A stretch of DNA of 64,000 nucleotides, taken from positions 62,001 through 126,000 of the forward strand of contig NZ_CALPDD010000006.1 of NCBI RefSeq assembly GCF_943193205.1, given 5' to 3'. Every line of letters starts with the position of its first letter. Positions within the stretch are counted from its first letter, which is position 1. This DNA is from Alistipes muris (lineage in GTDB: Bacteria > Bacteroidota > Bacteroidia > Bacteroidales > Rikenellaceae). The notes under the pieces were generated by a model. The model had not been told where the DNA came from. It saw only the letters and a program-made list of their open reading frames with translations, and made no database searches. Positions 35,479 through 44,484 of this stretch are shown here, in pieces. Made by a program: the position numbers and the translations under genes.

Positions 35479-38400
35479 ATGAATAACAAGCTTATTCAGC
35501 AAATCAGATGCCTGATTACGCTTTTGTTCATGCTGTGCCTGTCGCTGTCGCCCGGAAAGGCTTACAGCCAGGACGCTGCAACCGTGACGCTCTCGCTCGA
35601 AAACGTGGAGATGCGGGTTGCGATGAACGAAATCGAAAAGCAAACCAAATTCCTCTTCGTTTCGCCGGAGAACATCGACCTGAGCCGCCTGGTGAGCGTG
35701 AAGGTCGAGAACCGGCCCCTGCGCGAAGCGCTGGAGCAGATGACCGCCAAGACCGACATCGCATGGCAGATCAAGGCTCCGAGCATTTTCCTTTCCGAAA
35801 AGAAACCCGAGGCGCCTGTTACGGTAACCGGCAAAGTCAGCGATGCGGCCGGCATGCCCGTGGTAGGCGCTTCGGTTGTGGTCCGGGGAACCAACGCCGG
35901 TGTGAGCACGGGAGCCGACGGCTCTTTCTCGCTGCTTGTACCCCCCCCCGCCCAACAGAGACAGCTGGAAATCAACTTCCTGGGCTATGAACCTGTGGTG
36001 GTTGCCGTAGGCGGCCGCACGGTCTTCGACATCACGCTGTCGGAATCGGCCTCGGAAATCGAACAGGTGGTTGTGACGGCGCTGGGCATCAAACGCTCCG
36101 AGAAGGCACTGAGCTACAACGTACAGCAGGTCAACTCGGAAGACATTCTGGCCGTGAAGGACGCCAACTTCATCAACTCGCTGACGGGTAAGGTGGCCGG
36201 TCTGACGATCAACACCTCCTCGTCGGGCGTGGGCGGCGCCTCGAAAGTGGTGCTGCGCGGTAACAAGTCGATTTCGCAGTCGTCCAACGCGCTTTATGTG
36301 ATCGACGGTATCCCGATGTACAACTTCGGCGGGGGCGGCGGTACGGAATTCGATTCGCGCGGTGCGACCGAATCCATTGCCGACATCAACCCCGAAGACA
36401 TCGAAAGCATGTCGGTGCTGAACGGAGCCGCCGCAGCCGCACTCTACGGCTCGGAAGCTGCGAACGGCGCAATCATGATCACGACCAAGAAAGGCCAGTC
36501 GGGCGCGCTGAAAGTGACCCTTTCGAGCAACACCGAATTCCTCGCTCCGTTCACGCTTCCGGAATTCCAGAGCCGCTACGGCACGGGTCTGAGCGGCAGC
36601 CGCTACAACTCGGGCGTCTACAGCTGGGGCGAAAAACTCGCACCTGCGGCGCAGTACGGATACACGCCCAAGGACTTCTTCGAGACGGGCCACGTATACA
36701 CCAACTCGGTGACCGTGTCGGGCGGCACGGACCGCAACCAGACCTATTTTTCGGCCGCATCGGTCAACTCGGACGGAATCATCCCGAACAACGAATACGA
36801 ACGCTACAACTTCACGTTCCGCAACACGTCGTATTTTCTGAAGGACAAACTGCGTCTGGACGCTTCGGCCAGCTATATCTATCAGAAAGACCAGAACATG
36901 ACCAACCAGGGCGTGTACTCCAACCCGCTGGTTCCGGCCTACCTGTTCCCGCGCGGCGAAAACTTCGAGATATACAAGGTTTTCGAGCGCTTCAACCCGG
37001 GAACCAAGCTGATGGAACAATTCTGGTCGGCGGACATGGAGGGCGGCGACCTGCGCATGCAGAACCCCTACTGGATTGCCTACCGCAACCTGCGCAACAC
37101 GGACAAGAAACGCTACATGCTGTCGTTTGCGGCCAGCTATGACATCCTGCCGTGGCTGAGCGTTTCGGGCCGTGTACGTCTGGACAACGCCAACTCGCTC
37201 TACACGCAGAAACTCTTTGCGACGTCGAACGCGACGATTACCGACGGCGGCAAGAACGGCCACTATACGGAAGCCCGCACCTACGACACGCAGACTTATG
37301 CCGACGCGATTCTGAACATCAACAAGACCTTCGGCGAAGACTGGTCGCTGAACGCCAACATCGGCGGTTCGATCAACAACATCAAGACCGACGAACTTTC
37401 GTACCGCGGTCCGATTCAGGAGAACGGCCTGCCGAACATCTTCAACGTTTTCGACCTGGACGATTCCAAGAAACGCGCCGAGAAATCGGGCTGGCACGAC
37501 CAGACGCAGTCGGTCTTCGCTTCGGTGGAAGTGGGGTGGAAGCAGATGCTCTATCTGACCGTCACGGGCCGCAACGACTGGGCTTCGCAGATTGCCGGCT
37601 CGTCGTCGTCGTCGTTCTTCTATCCGTCGGTCGGCCTTTCGTGGGTGCCCACTTCGCTCTGGGACCTGGGCGACGCGCTGACCTATCTGAAAGTCCGCGG
37701 CTCGATCGCTTCGGTGGGTCTTCCGTTCCCGCGCCATCTGATGACCCCGACCTACGAATACGATGCGACGAACCGGGTGTGGAAAGACAAGACGCACTAT
37801 CCTATCGGCGACCTGAAACCCGAACGCACCAAGACCTATGAAGTGGGTGTGGACGCGCGGCTGTGGAAGCATGTCAGCCTGAGCGCATCGTGGTACTGGG
37901 CCGACACCTACAACCAGACTTTCGACCCCTCGCTGCCGCCCTCGTCGTCGTATACGACCATCTATCTGCAGACGGGCCATGTGCGCAACATGGGTGTCGA
38001 ACTCTCGCTGGGCTACTCGAACCAGTGGCGCGACTTCGGCTGGTCGACGAACGCGACCTTCTCGTGGAACAAGAACGAAATCATCGACCTGGCGGCCGAT
38101 GCGCTGAACCCCGTGACGGGCGAACCGCTCGGGCTGGAAGCCCTCGACATCAAGGGTCTGGGCAAGGCGAAGTACATCCTCAAGCAAGGCGGAACGCTGG
38201 GCGACCTCTACACGACGTCGAACCTGCGCTACAATGACAACGGCTTTGTGGAAGTGGACAGCGGCGGCAACCTGATTCTGACCGACAACGGCGACGAAAT
38301 CTACTTAGGCTCCGTGTTCCCGAAATACAACCTTGCATGGCGCAACGATTTCCGCTGGAAAGGGCTGAATCTGTCGCTTCTTTTCTCGGGCCGCATCGGC

Positions 38401-38814
38401 GGCATCTGCTACTCGGCCACGCAGGCCAACATGGACCTCTACGGCGTATCGGAGGCTTCGGCGGCTGCCCGCGATGCCGGCGGCGTGGTGGTCAACGGCC
38501 GTCAGACGATCAGCGCCCAGCGCTGGTACCAGGCCATCGGCTCGCAGTCGGGACTTCCGCAGTACTACACCTATTCGGCGACGAACTTCCGCCTGCAGGA
38601 ACTTTCGCTGGGCTACACGCTGCCCCGCAAGTGGTTCCGCAACAAGATGGGCCTGACGGTTTCGTTCGTGGGCCGCAACCTGTGGATGATTTACTGCAAG
38701 GCTCCGTTCGACCCCGAAGCGGTCGCTTCGACAGGCATGAGCTACCAGGGCATCGACTACTTCATGATGCCGTCGCTGCGCAGCCTGGGCTTCAACGTCA
38801 AATTTGAATTTTAA
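35479..38814 (+). CDS. SusC-type TonB-dependent outer membrane transporter with STN signalling domain
   Basis: 1111 residues. Signal peptide (about 1-30), STN domain (about 34-105) that talks to the FecR protein, carboxypeptidase-D regulatory-like domain (about 113-195), the Ton box-like SEIEQVVVTALGIKR, plug (about 215-330) and a 22-strand barrel ending in NVKFEF. It forms the energised pore that SusD lids, importing N-glycan oligosaccharides. It has a run of nine C in the regulatory-like domain, encoding PPP. It begins the SusC/D gene set and is followed by susD after 12 bases. Confidence 0.95.
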   Translation: MNNKLIQQIRCLITLLFMLCLSLSPGKAYSQDAATVTLSLENVEMRVAMNEIEKQTKFLFVSPENIDLSRLVSVKVENRPLREALEQMTAKTDIAWQIKAPSIFLSEKKPEAPVTVTGKVSDAAGMPVVGASVVVRGTNAGVSTGADGSFSLLVPPPAQQRQLEINFLGYEPVVVAVGGRTVFDITLSESASEIEQVVVTALGIKRSEKALSYNVQQVNSEDILAVKDANFINSLTGKVAGLTINTSSSGVGGASKVVLRGNKSISQSSNALYVIDGIPMYNFGGGGGTEFDSRGATESIADINPEDIESMSVLNGAAAAALYGSEAANGAIMITTKKGQSGALKVTLSSNTEFLAPFTLPEFQSRYGTGLSGSRYNSGVYSWGEKLAPAAQYGYTPKDFFETGHVYTNSVTVSGGTDRNQTYFSAASVNSDGIIPNNEYERYNFTFRNTSYFLKDKLRLDASASYIYQKDQNMTNQGVYSNPLVPAYLFPRGENFEIYKVFERFNPGTKLMEQFWSADMEGGDLRMQNPYWIAYRNLRNTDKKRYMLSFAASYDILPWLSVSGRVRLDNANSLYTQKLFATSNATITDGGKNGHYTEARTYDTQTYADAILNINKTFGEDWSLNANIGGSINNIKTDELSYRGPIQENGLPNIFNVFDLDDSKKRAEKSGWHDQTQSVFASVEVGWKQMLYLTVTGRNDWASQIAGSSSSSFFYPSVGLSWVPTSLWDLGDALTYLKVRGSIASVGLPFPRHLMTPTYEYDATNRVWKDKTHYPIGDLKPERTKTYEVGVDARLWKHVSLSASWYWADTYNQTFDPSLPPSSSYTTIYLQTGHVRNMGVELSLGYSNQWRDFGWSTNATFSWNKNEIIDLAADALNPVTGEPLGLEALDIKGLGKAKYILKQGGTLGDLYTTSNLRYNDNGFVEVDSGGNLILTDNGDEIYLGSVFPKYNLAWRNDFRWKGLNLSLLFSGRIGGICYSATQANMDLYGVSEASAAARDAGGVVVNGRQTISAQRWYQAIGSQSGLPQYYTYSATNFRLQELSLGYTLPRKWFRNKMGLTVSFVGRNLWMIYCKAPFDPEAVASTGMSYQGIDYFMMPSLRSLGFNVKFEF
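35941..35949 (+). repeat. Run of nine C inside susC
   Basis: Encodes Pro-Pro-Pro at about residues 155-157. One base more or less would frameshift susC before the plug and barrel. Confidence 0.9.
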
Positions 38815-38826
38815 TCCTTGAACAGC

Positions 38827-40425
38827 ATGAAAAAGACAATCGAATACATGCAGCTGTGGCTGCTTGCGGGAATGCTGCTCGCCGTAGGCTGTACGGCCGA
38901 TTTCGAGGACCTGAACCGCAATCCCAACCAGGTCACCGACAGCCAGATGGACGTCATGAACTATAAGACCGGCACCAAGGTCAAGGCCTTGCAGAGCCTG
39001 GTGGTTCCCGTCCAGGAGCACATGTACCAGTTCAACGAGTCGCTCGTGGGCGGTCCGTTCGGCGGCTATATCGGCGCTACGGTCGACACGTGGCGCACCA
39101 AGTTCGAGACCTTCAACCCCTCGGCCGACTGGCGCAAATGGCCTTTCGCCAACGTCATCACGGAGACTTACACCCCCTACCGCGGTATCGTCAACGGTAC
39201 GGAGGACGAGGTGGCCATCGCCTTCGCCAAACTGCTGCGCGTGGCCATCATGCACCGCGTGACCGACAGCTACGGCCCGATTCCCTATTCCAACCTGGAG
39301 AACAACGAGACCATCACGGTCGAGTACGACGCGCAGAAAGACGTCTACGCCAAGATGTTCGAGGAACTCGACGAGGCTATCGCGGCTTTCACGGCCAACA
39401 TCACCCTCGCGGCCGATGCGTGGAACCGCTACGACGCTGTCTACTACGGCAACATTCCCCAGTGGATCAAGTACGCCAATTCGCTCAAGCTGCGTATGGC
39501 CATGCGCCTGTCGTATGTCGACGAAGCTACGGCCCGCGCCAAGGCTGCCGAGGCCATCGCAGGGGGTGTCATCCTCGCCAACGCCGACAACGCGGCCATG
39601 CACGCTGCCGAGAACCGCACGACGTTGATTTACAACGATTGGGCCGACCACCGCGTGGGTGCCGACATCATCTGCTACATGACCGGTTACAAAGACCCGC
39701 GTTTGGAGAAGATGTTCCTGCCCAACGACACCGGCAAGTTCTACGGCATCCGCATCGGCATCGACGCCACCAGCAAGTCGACGGCCGTCGCCAAGTATTG
39801 CAACATGATCGTCAAGAGCGACACGCCCTACATGTGGTTCTGCGCCGCCGAGGCCGCGTTCCTGCGCGCCGAGTACGAGTTGCGGTGGGGCAGTGCCGAG
39901 GTCGCCGAGCAGCTCTACGAGGAGGCCGTGCGCCTGTCGTTCGAGGAGCGCGGGGCTTCCGGTGCCGACGATTATCTGGCCAACACCGAAGCCAAGCCGT
40001 CGCCCTATTCCGACCCTCTCAGCTGGCACAGCGTTTCGGGCCGTCAGAGCGACATCACCATCGCCTGGGAGACGCCCGCCGAGGATGCTTCCGATGCCGA
40101 CATCGCAGCCATCGCCGAGCGTAATCTGGAGCGTCTCATCACCCAGAAGTGGATCGCCATCTTCCCGTTGGGCACCGAGGCTTGGTGCGAGTACCGCCGC
40201 ACGGGTTATCCGCGGTTGTTGCCCGCTGTCGAGGACAAGTCGGGCGGCACGGTCGACATCAAGCACGGTGCGCGCCGTCTGCCTTACCCCATCGAGGAGT
40301 ACCAGCGCAACAACGCCAATCTCCAGGCCGCCATTCAGACCCTCGATTCCGAGACCCAGGGTGCGCGCAGGGGCGACGGCATGGGTACCCGCGTTTGGTG
40401 GGATTGCAAACCTTATAACAAATAA
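38827..40425 (+). CDS. SusD/RagB-type surface glycan-binding lipoprotein
   Basis: 532 residues from MKKTIEYMQLWLLAGMLLAVGC; Cys22 is the lipidation site, followed by TADFEDLNRNPN, the standard SusD mature N-terminus. TPR-like helices carry the family's YNDWADHR and WIAIFPLGTEAWCEYRRTG motifs. It caps the SusC barrel and binds the glycan. A TTG three codons upstream is possible but the ATG begins the signal peptide. Synonymous codon choice shifts inside this gene from GAA/CTG-rich to GAG/GTC/CTC-rich. Confidence 0.94.
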   Translation: MKKTIEYMQLWLLAGMLLAVGCTADFEDLNRNPNQVTDSQMDVMNYKTGTKVKALQSLVVPVQEHMYQFNESLVGGPFGGYIGATVDTWRTKFETFNPSADWRKWPFANVITETYTPYRGIVNGTEDEVAIAFAKLLRVAIMHRVTDSYGPIPYSNLENNETITVEYDAQKDVYAKMFEELDEAIAAFTANITLAADAWNRYDAVYYGNIPQWIKYANSLKLRMAMRLSYVDEATARAKAAEAIAGGVILANADNAAMHAAENRTTLIYNDWADHRVGADIICYMTGYKDPRLEKMFLPNDTGKFYGIRIGIDATSKSTAVAKYCNMIVKSDTPYMWFCAAEAAFLRAEYELRWGSAEVAEQLYEEAVRLSFEERGASGADDYLANTEAKPSPYSDPLSWHSVSGRQSDITIAWETPAEDASDADIAAIAERNLERLITQKWIAIFPLGTEAWCEYRRTGYPRLLPAVEDKSGGTVDIKHGARRLPYPIEEYQRNNANLQAAIQTLDSETQGARRGDGMGTRVWWDCKPYNK

Positions 40426-40431
40426 ACCATC

Positions 40432-41340
40432 ATGAAAAACTTCAGAATCTTATCGTTGTTCGCGGTTCTTCTCTGCGCGGCCTTCGTTTCGTGCAGCGAC
40501 TGGACCGAGACCGAGAGCGTCGGGACCACCGTTCGCCAGCCTTGGGAGCAGGACCCCGCCCTTTGGGAGGAGTATACCGCTGCTTTGCGGGCCTACAAGC
40601 AGTCGGAGCACTTCATCGTCTGCGCCCGTTTGTTCAATTCGCCCGACGTGGCTTTCAGCGAGCAGGATTTCATGCGCTGCCTGCCCGATTCGCTCGATTT
40701 CGTCATGCTCGAAAATGCGGCCAATTTCTCCGATTTCGACCGCGAGGACATGCCTGTTATGCGGCAGAAGGGCACCAGGGTCCTCTACCGCGTCGATTGC
40801 GCTGCCTTGGGGGCCGATTTGGCCGACGAGGCTAAGTTGGGTGCTTTGCTCGACAGGGCCGTCGCTGTCGTCCGCACGGAGGGTCTCGATGGGTTTTCGT
40901 TCACCACCGACCCGTTGGCTCCCGCCGCTTCGGCCGCTATCGTCGCTAAGCTCGCCGGGGCCGTCTCCGAGGGCCAGCTCCTCGTCTTCGAGGGCAATCC
41001 CCTTTCGCTCACGGCCGACGACCGCGCCCGCGTCGATTACGTCGTGCTCAACACCGAGCGCACGCAGCACGTCCAGGAGGTCCGCCTCATGGCGCTCAAC
41101 GCCACCGGATTCGCCGGAATCGAGCCCGGGCGCCTGTTGTTGGCCGCCGACATCAAGGGCCCGCTCTACAACGAGGACCGTGTCGAGTTCTCGGCTGCCG
41201 ACGAGATGCCGCGCCGTGTCATCGAGTTCGGCCCCCTGGGCGGCGTCTCGATGGTCAACATCGGCCCCGATTACTACAATTCCGACATGAATTTCCGCAT
41301 GATCCGCCGTGCTATCCAAACGTTGAATCCTGCCAAATAA
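40432..41340 (+). CDS. Surface lipoprotein with a degenerate GH18-like barrel
   Basis: 302 residues; lipobox FVSC (Cys21) followed by acidic SDWTETE, a surface export signal. The rest looks like a small GH18 barrel of the endo-F/H kind, but the strand-4 motif DxxDxDxE reads DGFSFTTD (153-160): the acid Glu is Asp160 and the assisting Asp158 is Thr. It is thus probably not a hydrolase and may bind N-glycan as a surface glycan-binding protein. It follows susD after 6 bases. The GH18 relation is inferred from the motif, size and context. Confidence 0.65.
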   Translation: MKNFRILSLFAVLLCAAFVSCSDWTETESVGTTVRQPWEQDPALWEEYTAALRAYKQSEHFIVCARLFNSPDVAFSEQDFMRCLPDSLDFVMLENAANFSDFDREDMPVMRQKGTRVLYRVDCAALGADLADEAKLGALLDRAVAVVRTEGLDGFSFTTDPLAPAASAAIVAKLAGAVSEGQLLVFEGNPLSLTADDRARVDYVVLNTERTQHVQEVRLMALNATGFAGIEPGRLLLAADIKGPLYNEDRVEFSAADEMPRRVIEFGPLGGVSMVNIGPDYYNSDMNFRMIRRAIQTLNPAK

Positions 41341-41348
41341 CACATCTT

Positions 41349-42701
41349 ATGAAACCTTTGTTCAGATTCTTTGCGTTCGTTGCCGCCGTCGCTTTCGTCG
41401 CGTGCGACAACTTCGACCAGAGCGCCACGAAGTTCGACAACGTCGTCTTCCTCGATGTCTCCAAGACTTCGGAGGTGCAGCCCACTACGTTCAACAACAT
41501 GACGCCCGTTCTGGAGCGTTCGTTGCAGGCTAATTTGGCGTTTCCCGTCGCGTCCGATACCGAGGTGTCCCTCGCTGTCGACCCGTCGCTCGTCGCTGCT
41601 TACAACGCGCGGTTCCGGACCGATTGGCCCATGCTCGACAGCAAGTTCTACGAGCTTTCGGCCGACCGGGTCGTCATTCCCGCCGGCAAGACCGTTTCCG
41701 ACGTCGTCACGCTGCGGCTCCACGACCTCATGGGCCAGGGCGAGCAGCAGGAGGGTGCCTTGCCCATCAACGAGACCTACCTCTTGCCCGTGCGTATCGC
41801 CCGTTCGTCCATGGCCGTGTTGGGTGGTTCGGATGTCGCTTATTACGTCGTCAAGCGTTCGTCGGCCATCACCGTCGCTGCACAGCTCACCGACAATTGG
41901 ATCGAGTTCCCCTCGCTCGATAAGTATTCGCCCAACAGTATGATTTTCAACGGGCTTACGGCCGTCACTTACGAGGCGTTGGTCTATTTCGACGAGTTCG
42001 CCAAGCAGAATCCCCAGGGCGCTCCCGTCAGCATTTCGTCCCTCATGGGCGTCGAGCAGTATCTCCTTCTGCGCGTCGGCGACACCAACTTCGAGCGTCA
42101 GCAGTTGCAGTTCGACGGTTCGGGCAGCGGCGCCGGGTTCGGTAAGTTCCCCGGCAGCGACGTCACCAAGAACCTCGAGCCCGGCCGTTGGTACCACATC
42201 GCCTGCACCTACGACCAGGCCGCCCGCACCGTGCGCATCTTCGTCGACGGGCAGATTCAGAGCGAGGCCGTCGGCGTCGGTGTCTCGACCCAGAGCGAGG
42301 AGAACCGCATCAACCTCGCCATGCGCGCCCTCTACAATCTGTGGGACACGGCTTCCGAGGCCGACAAACCGCAGTACGAGGACAAGAAGTACAATACGTT
42401 GGCCGCCGCTTACCAGTTCTTCATCGGGCGTTCCTACGACGATTACCGCCCCCTGAACGGCAAGATCGCCGAAGCGCGCGTGTGGTCCGTGGCCCGTACG
42501 CCCGAGCAGATTTGGGAGTGCATGTACGACGTCGAGAACCCCAAGGACGACCCTACGCTCATCGGCTACTGGAAATTCAACGAAAACAAAGGTAACACCA
42601 TCAAGGATTATTCAAAATACGGCAACGACGGCGTCGCCAAGTACGACATCGTTTGGCCGGCAGGCATCGAAATTCCCGAAATCAACAAGACGGAGGAATA
42701 A
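41349..42701 (+). CDS. DUF1735 and LamG/concanavalin-like surface glycan-binding lipoprotein
   Basis: 450 residues; lipobox FVAC (Cys19) then acidic DNFDQS. Residues of about 30-165 are a DUF1735 beta domain (VSLAVDPSLVAAYNARF, LPVRI). Residues of about 180-435 are a LamG-type jelly roll with WYHIACTYDQAARTVRIFVDG and ending GKIAEARVWSVARTPEQI then LIGYWKFNE. The same pairing is found in the surface glycan-binding protein of the Bacteroides high-mannose N-glycan locus. No catalytic residues are evident. It lies 8 bases after the previous gene. Confidence 0.88.
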   Translation: MKPLFRFFAFVAAVAFVACDNFDQSATKFDNVVFLDVSKTSEVQPTTFNNMTPVLERSLQANLAFPVASDTEVSLAVDPSLVAAYNARFRTDWPMLDSKFYELSADRVVIPAGKTVSDVVTLRLHDLMGQGEQQEGALPINETYLLPVRIARSSMAVLGGSDVAYYVVKRSSAITVAAQLTDNWIEFPSLDKYSPNSMIFNGLTAVTYEALVYFDEFAKQNPQGAPVSISSLMGVEQYLLLRVGDTNFERQQLQFDGSGSGAGFGKFPGSDVTKNLEPGRWYHIACTYDQAARTVRIFVDGQIQSEAVGVGVSTQSEENRINLAMRALYNLWDTASEADKPQYEDKKYNTLAAAYQFFIGRSYDDYRPLNGKIAEARVWSVARTPEQIWECMYDVENPKDDPTLIGYWKFNENKGNTIKDYSKYGNDGVAKYDIVWPAGIEIPEINKTEE

Positions 42702-42704
42702 ATT

Positions 42705-44318
42705 ATGAAAACCAATTACATCCAGTCCCTTTTCGCCGCATTCTTGTGCGCGGCGGCGTGCGCGGGCTTCACCGCGTGCGAATCCGATACCATCGAAACT
42801 TCGGGCGGCAAGAAGCCCGACCAGGAGGCTTTGCAGAACGTCTACGGCAAGTTGCGCAGTGGTGCCACGGCTGGCAATACGGTCAGCGTCCTGCTCGCCG
42901 AGGGCGAGGGTTCGGGCATCAGCACCTTCTATTTCCAGCAGACCAAGCCCGCCGCCGATGCCGTCACGCTCGCCGCCCGTGGCGATGCTTCGCTCGCCGA
43001 CGCTTACAACGAGGCCGAGGAGACCGAGCGGACCGTGCTTCCCGCCCAGAACTACGAGTTTCCCGACGGGGCGTCGCTCGACCTTTCCAAGGATACGCAG
43101 CGTTCCGTCTACAAGCGCATCCGCTTCCTCGCTTCCGGGCTCACCCCCGGTGAATACGTCCTTCCGCTCACCGTCGCCGAGGAGGGTATGCCCGACGACG
43201 CCAAAACGCTCTACTATAATATAACGGTCCGTCAGCCCCAGATCGGCGATACCGAACTCCACAAGGGCGACGACCTCTTTTTCGTCTTCTACATCAACAC
43301 CGACCAATACCAGCCCCTGCTCGTGGACGAATACTTCATGCAAAAAGAAGTGCAAAAAGAGCAATACGGCGGTCAGTCGTGGTATAACCTCATCGGCAAC
43401 ATCATCAACTTGCGGACCGTGCGGCTCGACCGCGAGGCCGAATCGGGCCGCGCCATCCTCAGTCTGGGCGACGACATGACCTATGTGCTCGGACAGGCCG
43501 TCAAATACATCCGTCCCTTGCAGGACAAGGGGCGCAAAGTCTGCATCAGCATCGAGGGCGCCGGCTCGGGGCTGGGCTTCTGCAACCTCACCGACGCACA
43601 GATCGCCGACTTCACGGCGCAGGTCAAGACCGTTATCGACTCCTACCAGCTCGACGGCATCAACCTTTGGGACCGCAATTCCGGTTACGGCAAGGAGGGG
43701 ATGCCTGCCATGAATACCACCTCCTATCCCAAACTCATCAAGTCCCTGCGCGAAGCGCTGGGCACCGAAAAACTGCTTACCGTCACGGTTTACGACCGTC
43801 CGACGGAAACTTTCCACGACGTGGACGCCTGCGGCGGTATCGCCGTCGGCGATTATATCGACTATGCCTGGTCGGGCTACAATTCCAACAAGGAAGCTCC
43901 CCAGCTGCTCGACCCGTGGCACCCCACCGAGACCTATGTTTCGGCCTATACTCAGAAACCGATTGCGAACCTTCCGGCGGAACGGTTCGGCTGCATAAAT
44001 TTCCCCTTCTACCCGGAAGCGGAATCCGAAGAAGAAGCCATGATGCAAGACCCCGCCGAGGTCTTGTCTGAGTGGGTTGAAACTGAATACAAACCTAATA
44101 ATATAATGGTGTTCGCCGATTTGCGCACCAATCTTCAAGACGGCTATGAGGGTATTTGGGATGGTGCGTTTAGTACATATTGTGATTGTATGGATATAAA
44201 CAGTCGCACTTATCAGGGTCGTCGCAACGGTCTTAGCTATAACTTCGACCTGAACCGCGGGCTCGGAAATTATCCCGAAAAAGGCGGATATGGTAAGTGG
44301 CTGAAAGACTGGAAGTAA
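42705..44318 (+). CDS. DUF1735 lipoprotein with a catalytically degenerate GH18 domain
   Basis: 537 residues; lipobox FTAC (Cys25) then ESDTIE. A DUF1735 domain (about 45-175) is followed by a GH18-like barrel (about 190-537). The catalytic strand reads LDGINLWDRN: at the DxxDxDxE positions there are Asp317, Asn320, Trp322 and Arg324, so both catalytic acids are gone. A surface glycan-binding role is more likely than hydrolysis. Many databases would still label it GH18. The last 270 bases are visibly more AT-rich than the rest of the gene. Confidence 0.82.
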   Translation: MKTNYIQSLFAAFLCAAACAGFTACESDTIETSGGKKPDQEALQNVYGKLRSGATAGNTVSVLLAEGEGSGISTFYFQQTKPAADAVTLAARGDASLADAYNEAEETERTVLPAQNYEFPDGASLDLSKDTQRSVYKRIRFLASGLTPGEYVLPLTVAEEGMPDDAKTLYYNITVRQPQIGDTELHKGDDLFFVFYINTDQYQPLLVDEYFMQKEVQKEQYGGQSWYNLIGNIINLRTVRLDREAESGRAILSLGDDMTYVLGQAVKYIRPLQDKGRKVCISIEGAGSGLGFCNLTDAQIADFTAQVKTVIDSYQLDGINLWDRNSGYGKEGMPAMNTTSYPKLIKSLREALGTEKLLTVTVYDRPTETFHDVDACGGIAVGDYIDYAWSGYNSNKEAPQLLDPWHPTETYVSAYTQKPIANLPAERFGCINFPFYPEAESEEEAMMQDPAEVLSEWVETEYKPNNIMVFADLRTNLQDGYEGIWDGAFSTYCDCMDINSRTYQGRRNGLSYNFDLNRGLGNYPEKGGYGKWLKDWK

Positions 44319-44336
44319 CGAATCATTCAAACAAAG

Positions 44337-44362
44337 AAAGGAGGAAGCCTATGAAAAAATAA
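44337..44362 (+). other. Shine-Dalgarno-like AAAGGAGG followed by a three-codon frame
   Basis: AAAGGAGG (44337-44344), then ATG AAA AAA TAA (44351-44362). A good ribosome site is rare in this genome, and MKK is a typical lipoprotein start, so this looks like the remnant of a deleted gene. Confidence 0.45.
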
Positions 44363-44373
44363 CGAAGAAAAAT

Positions 44374-44413
44374 TTGCAGAGATGAAATTTTATTGCTAAT
44401 TTTATCTCAGCAA
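44374..44413 (+). other. Hairpin upstream of the active GH18 gene
   Basis: An imperfect stem of about 15 pairs (TTGC, mismatch, GAGAT, then AAATT with their complements) with an 8 nt loop. It lies in the 166-base gap before the last GH18 gene. No T run follows, so it may be a processing or attenuation site. Confidence 0.45.
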
Positions 44414-44484
44414 TAGAAAACAAGGTTGATCAGCCTAACAAAAATTCATTATTTTAATTTTTTCACTAACCTTTTTCAACTACT

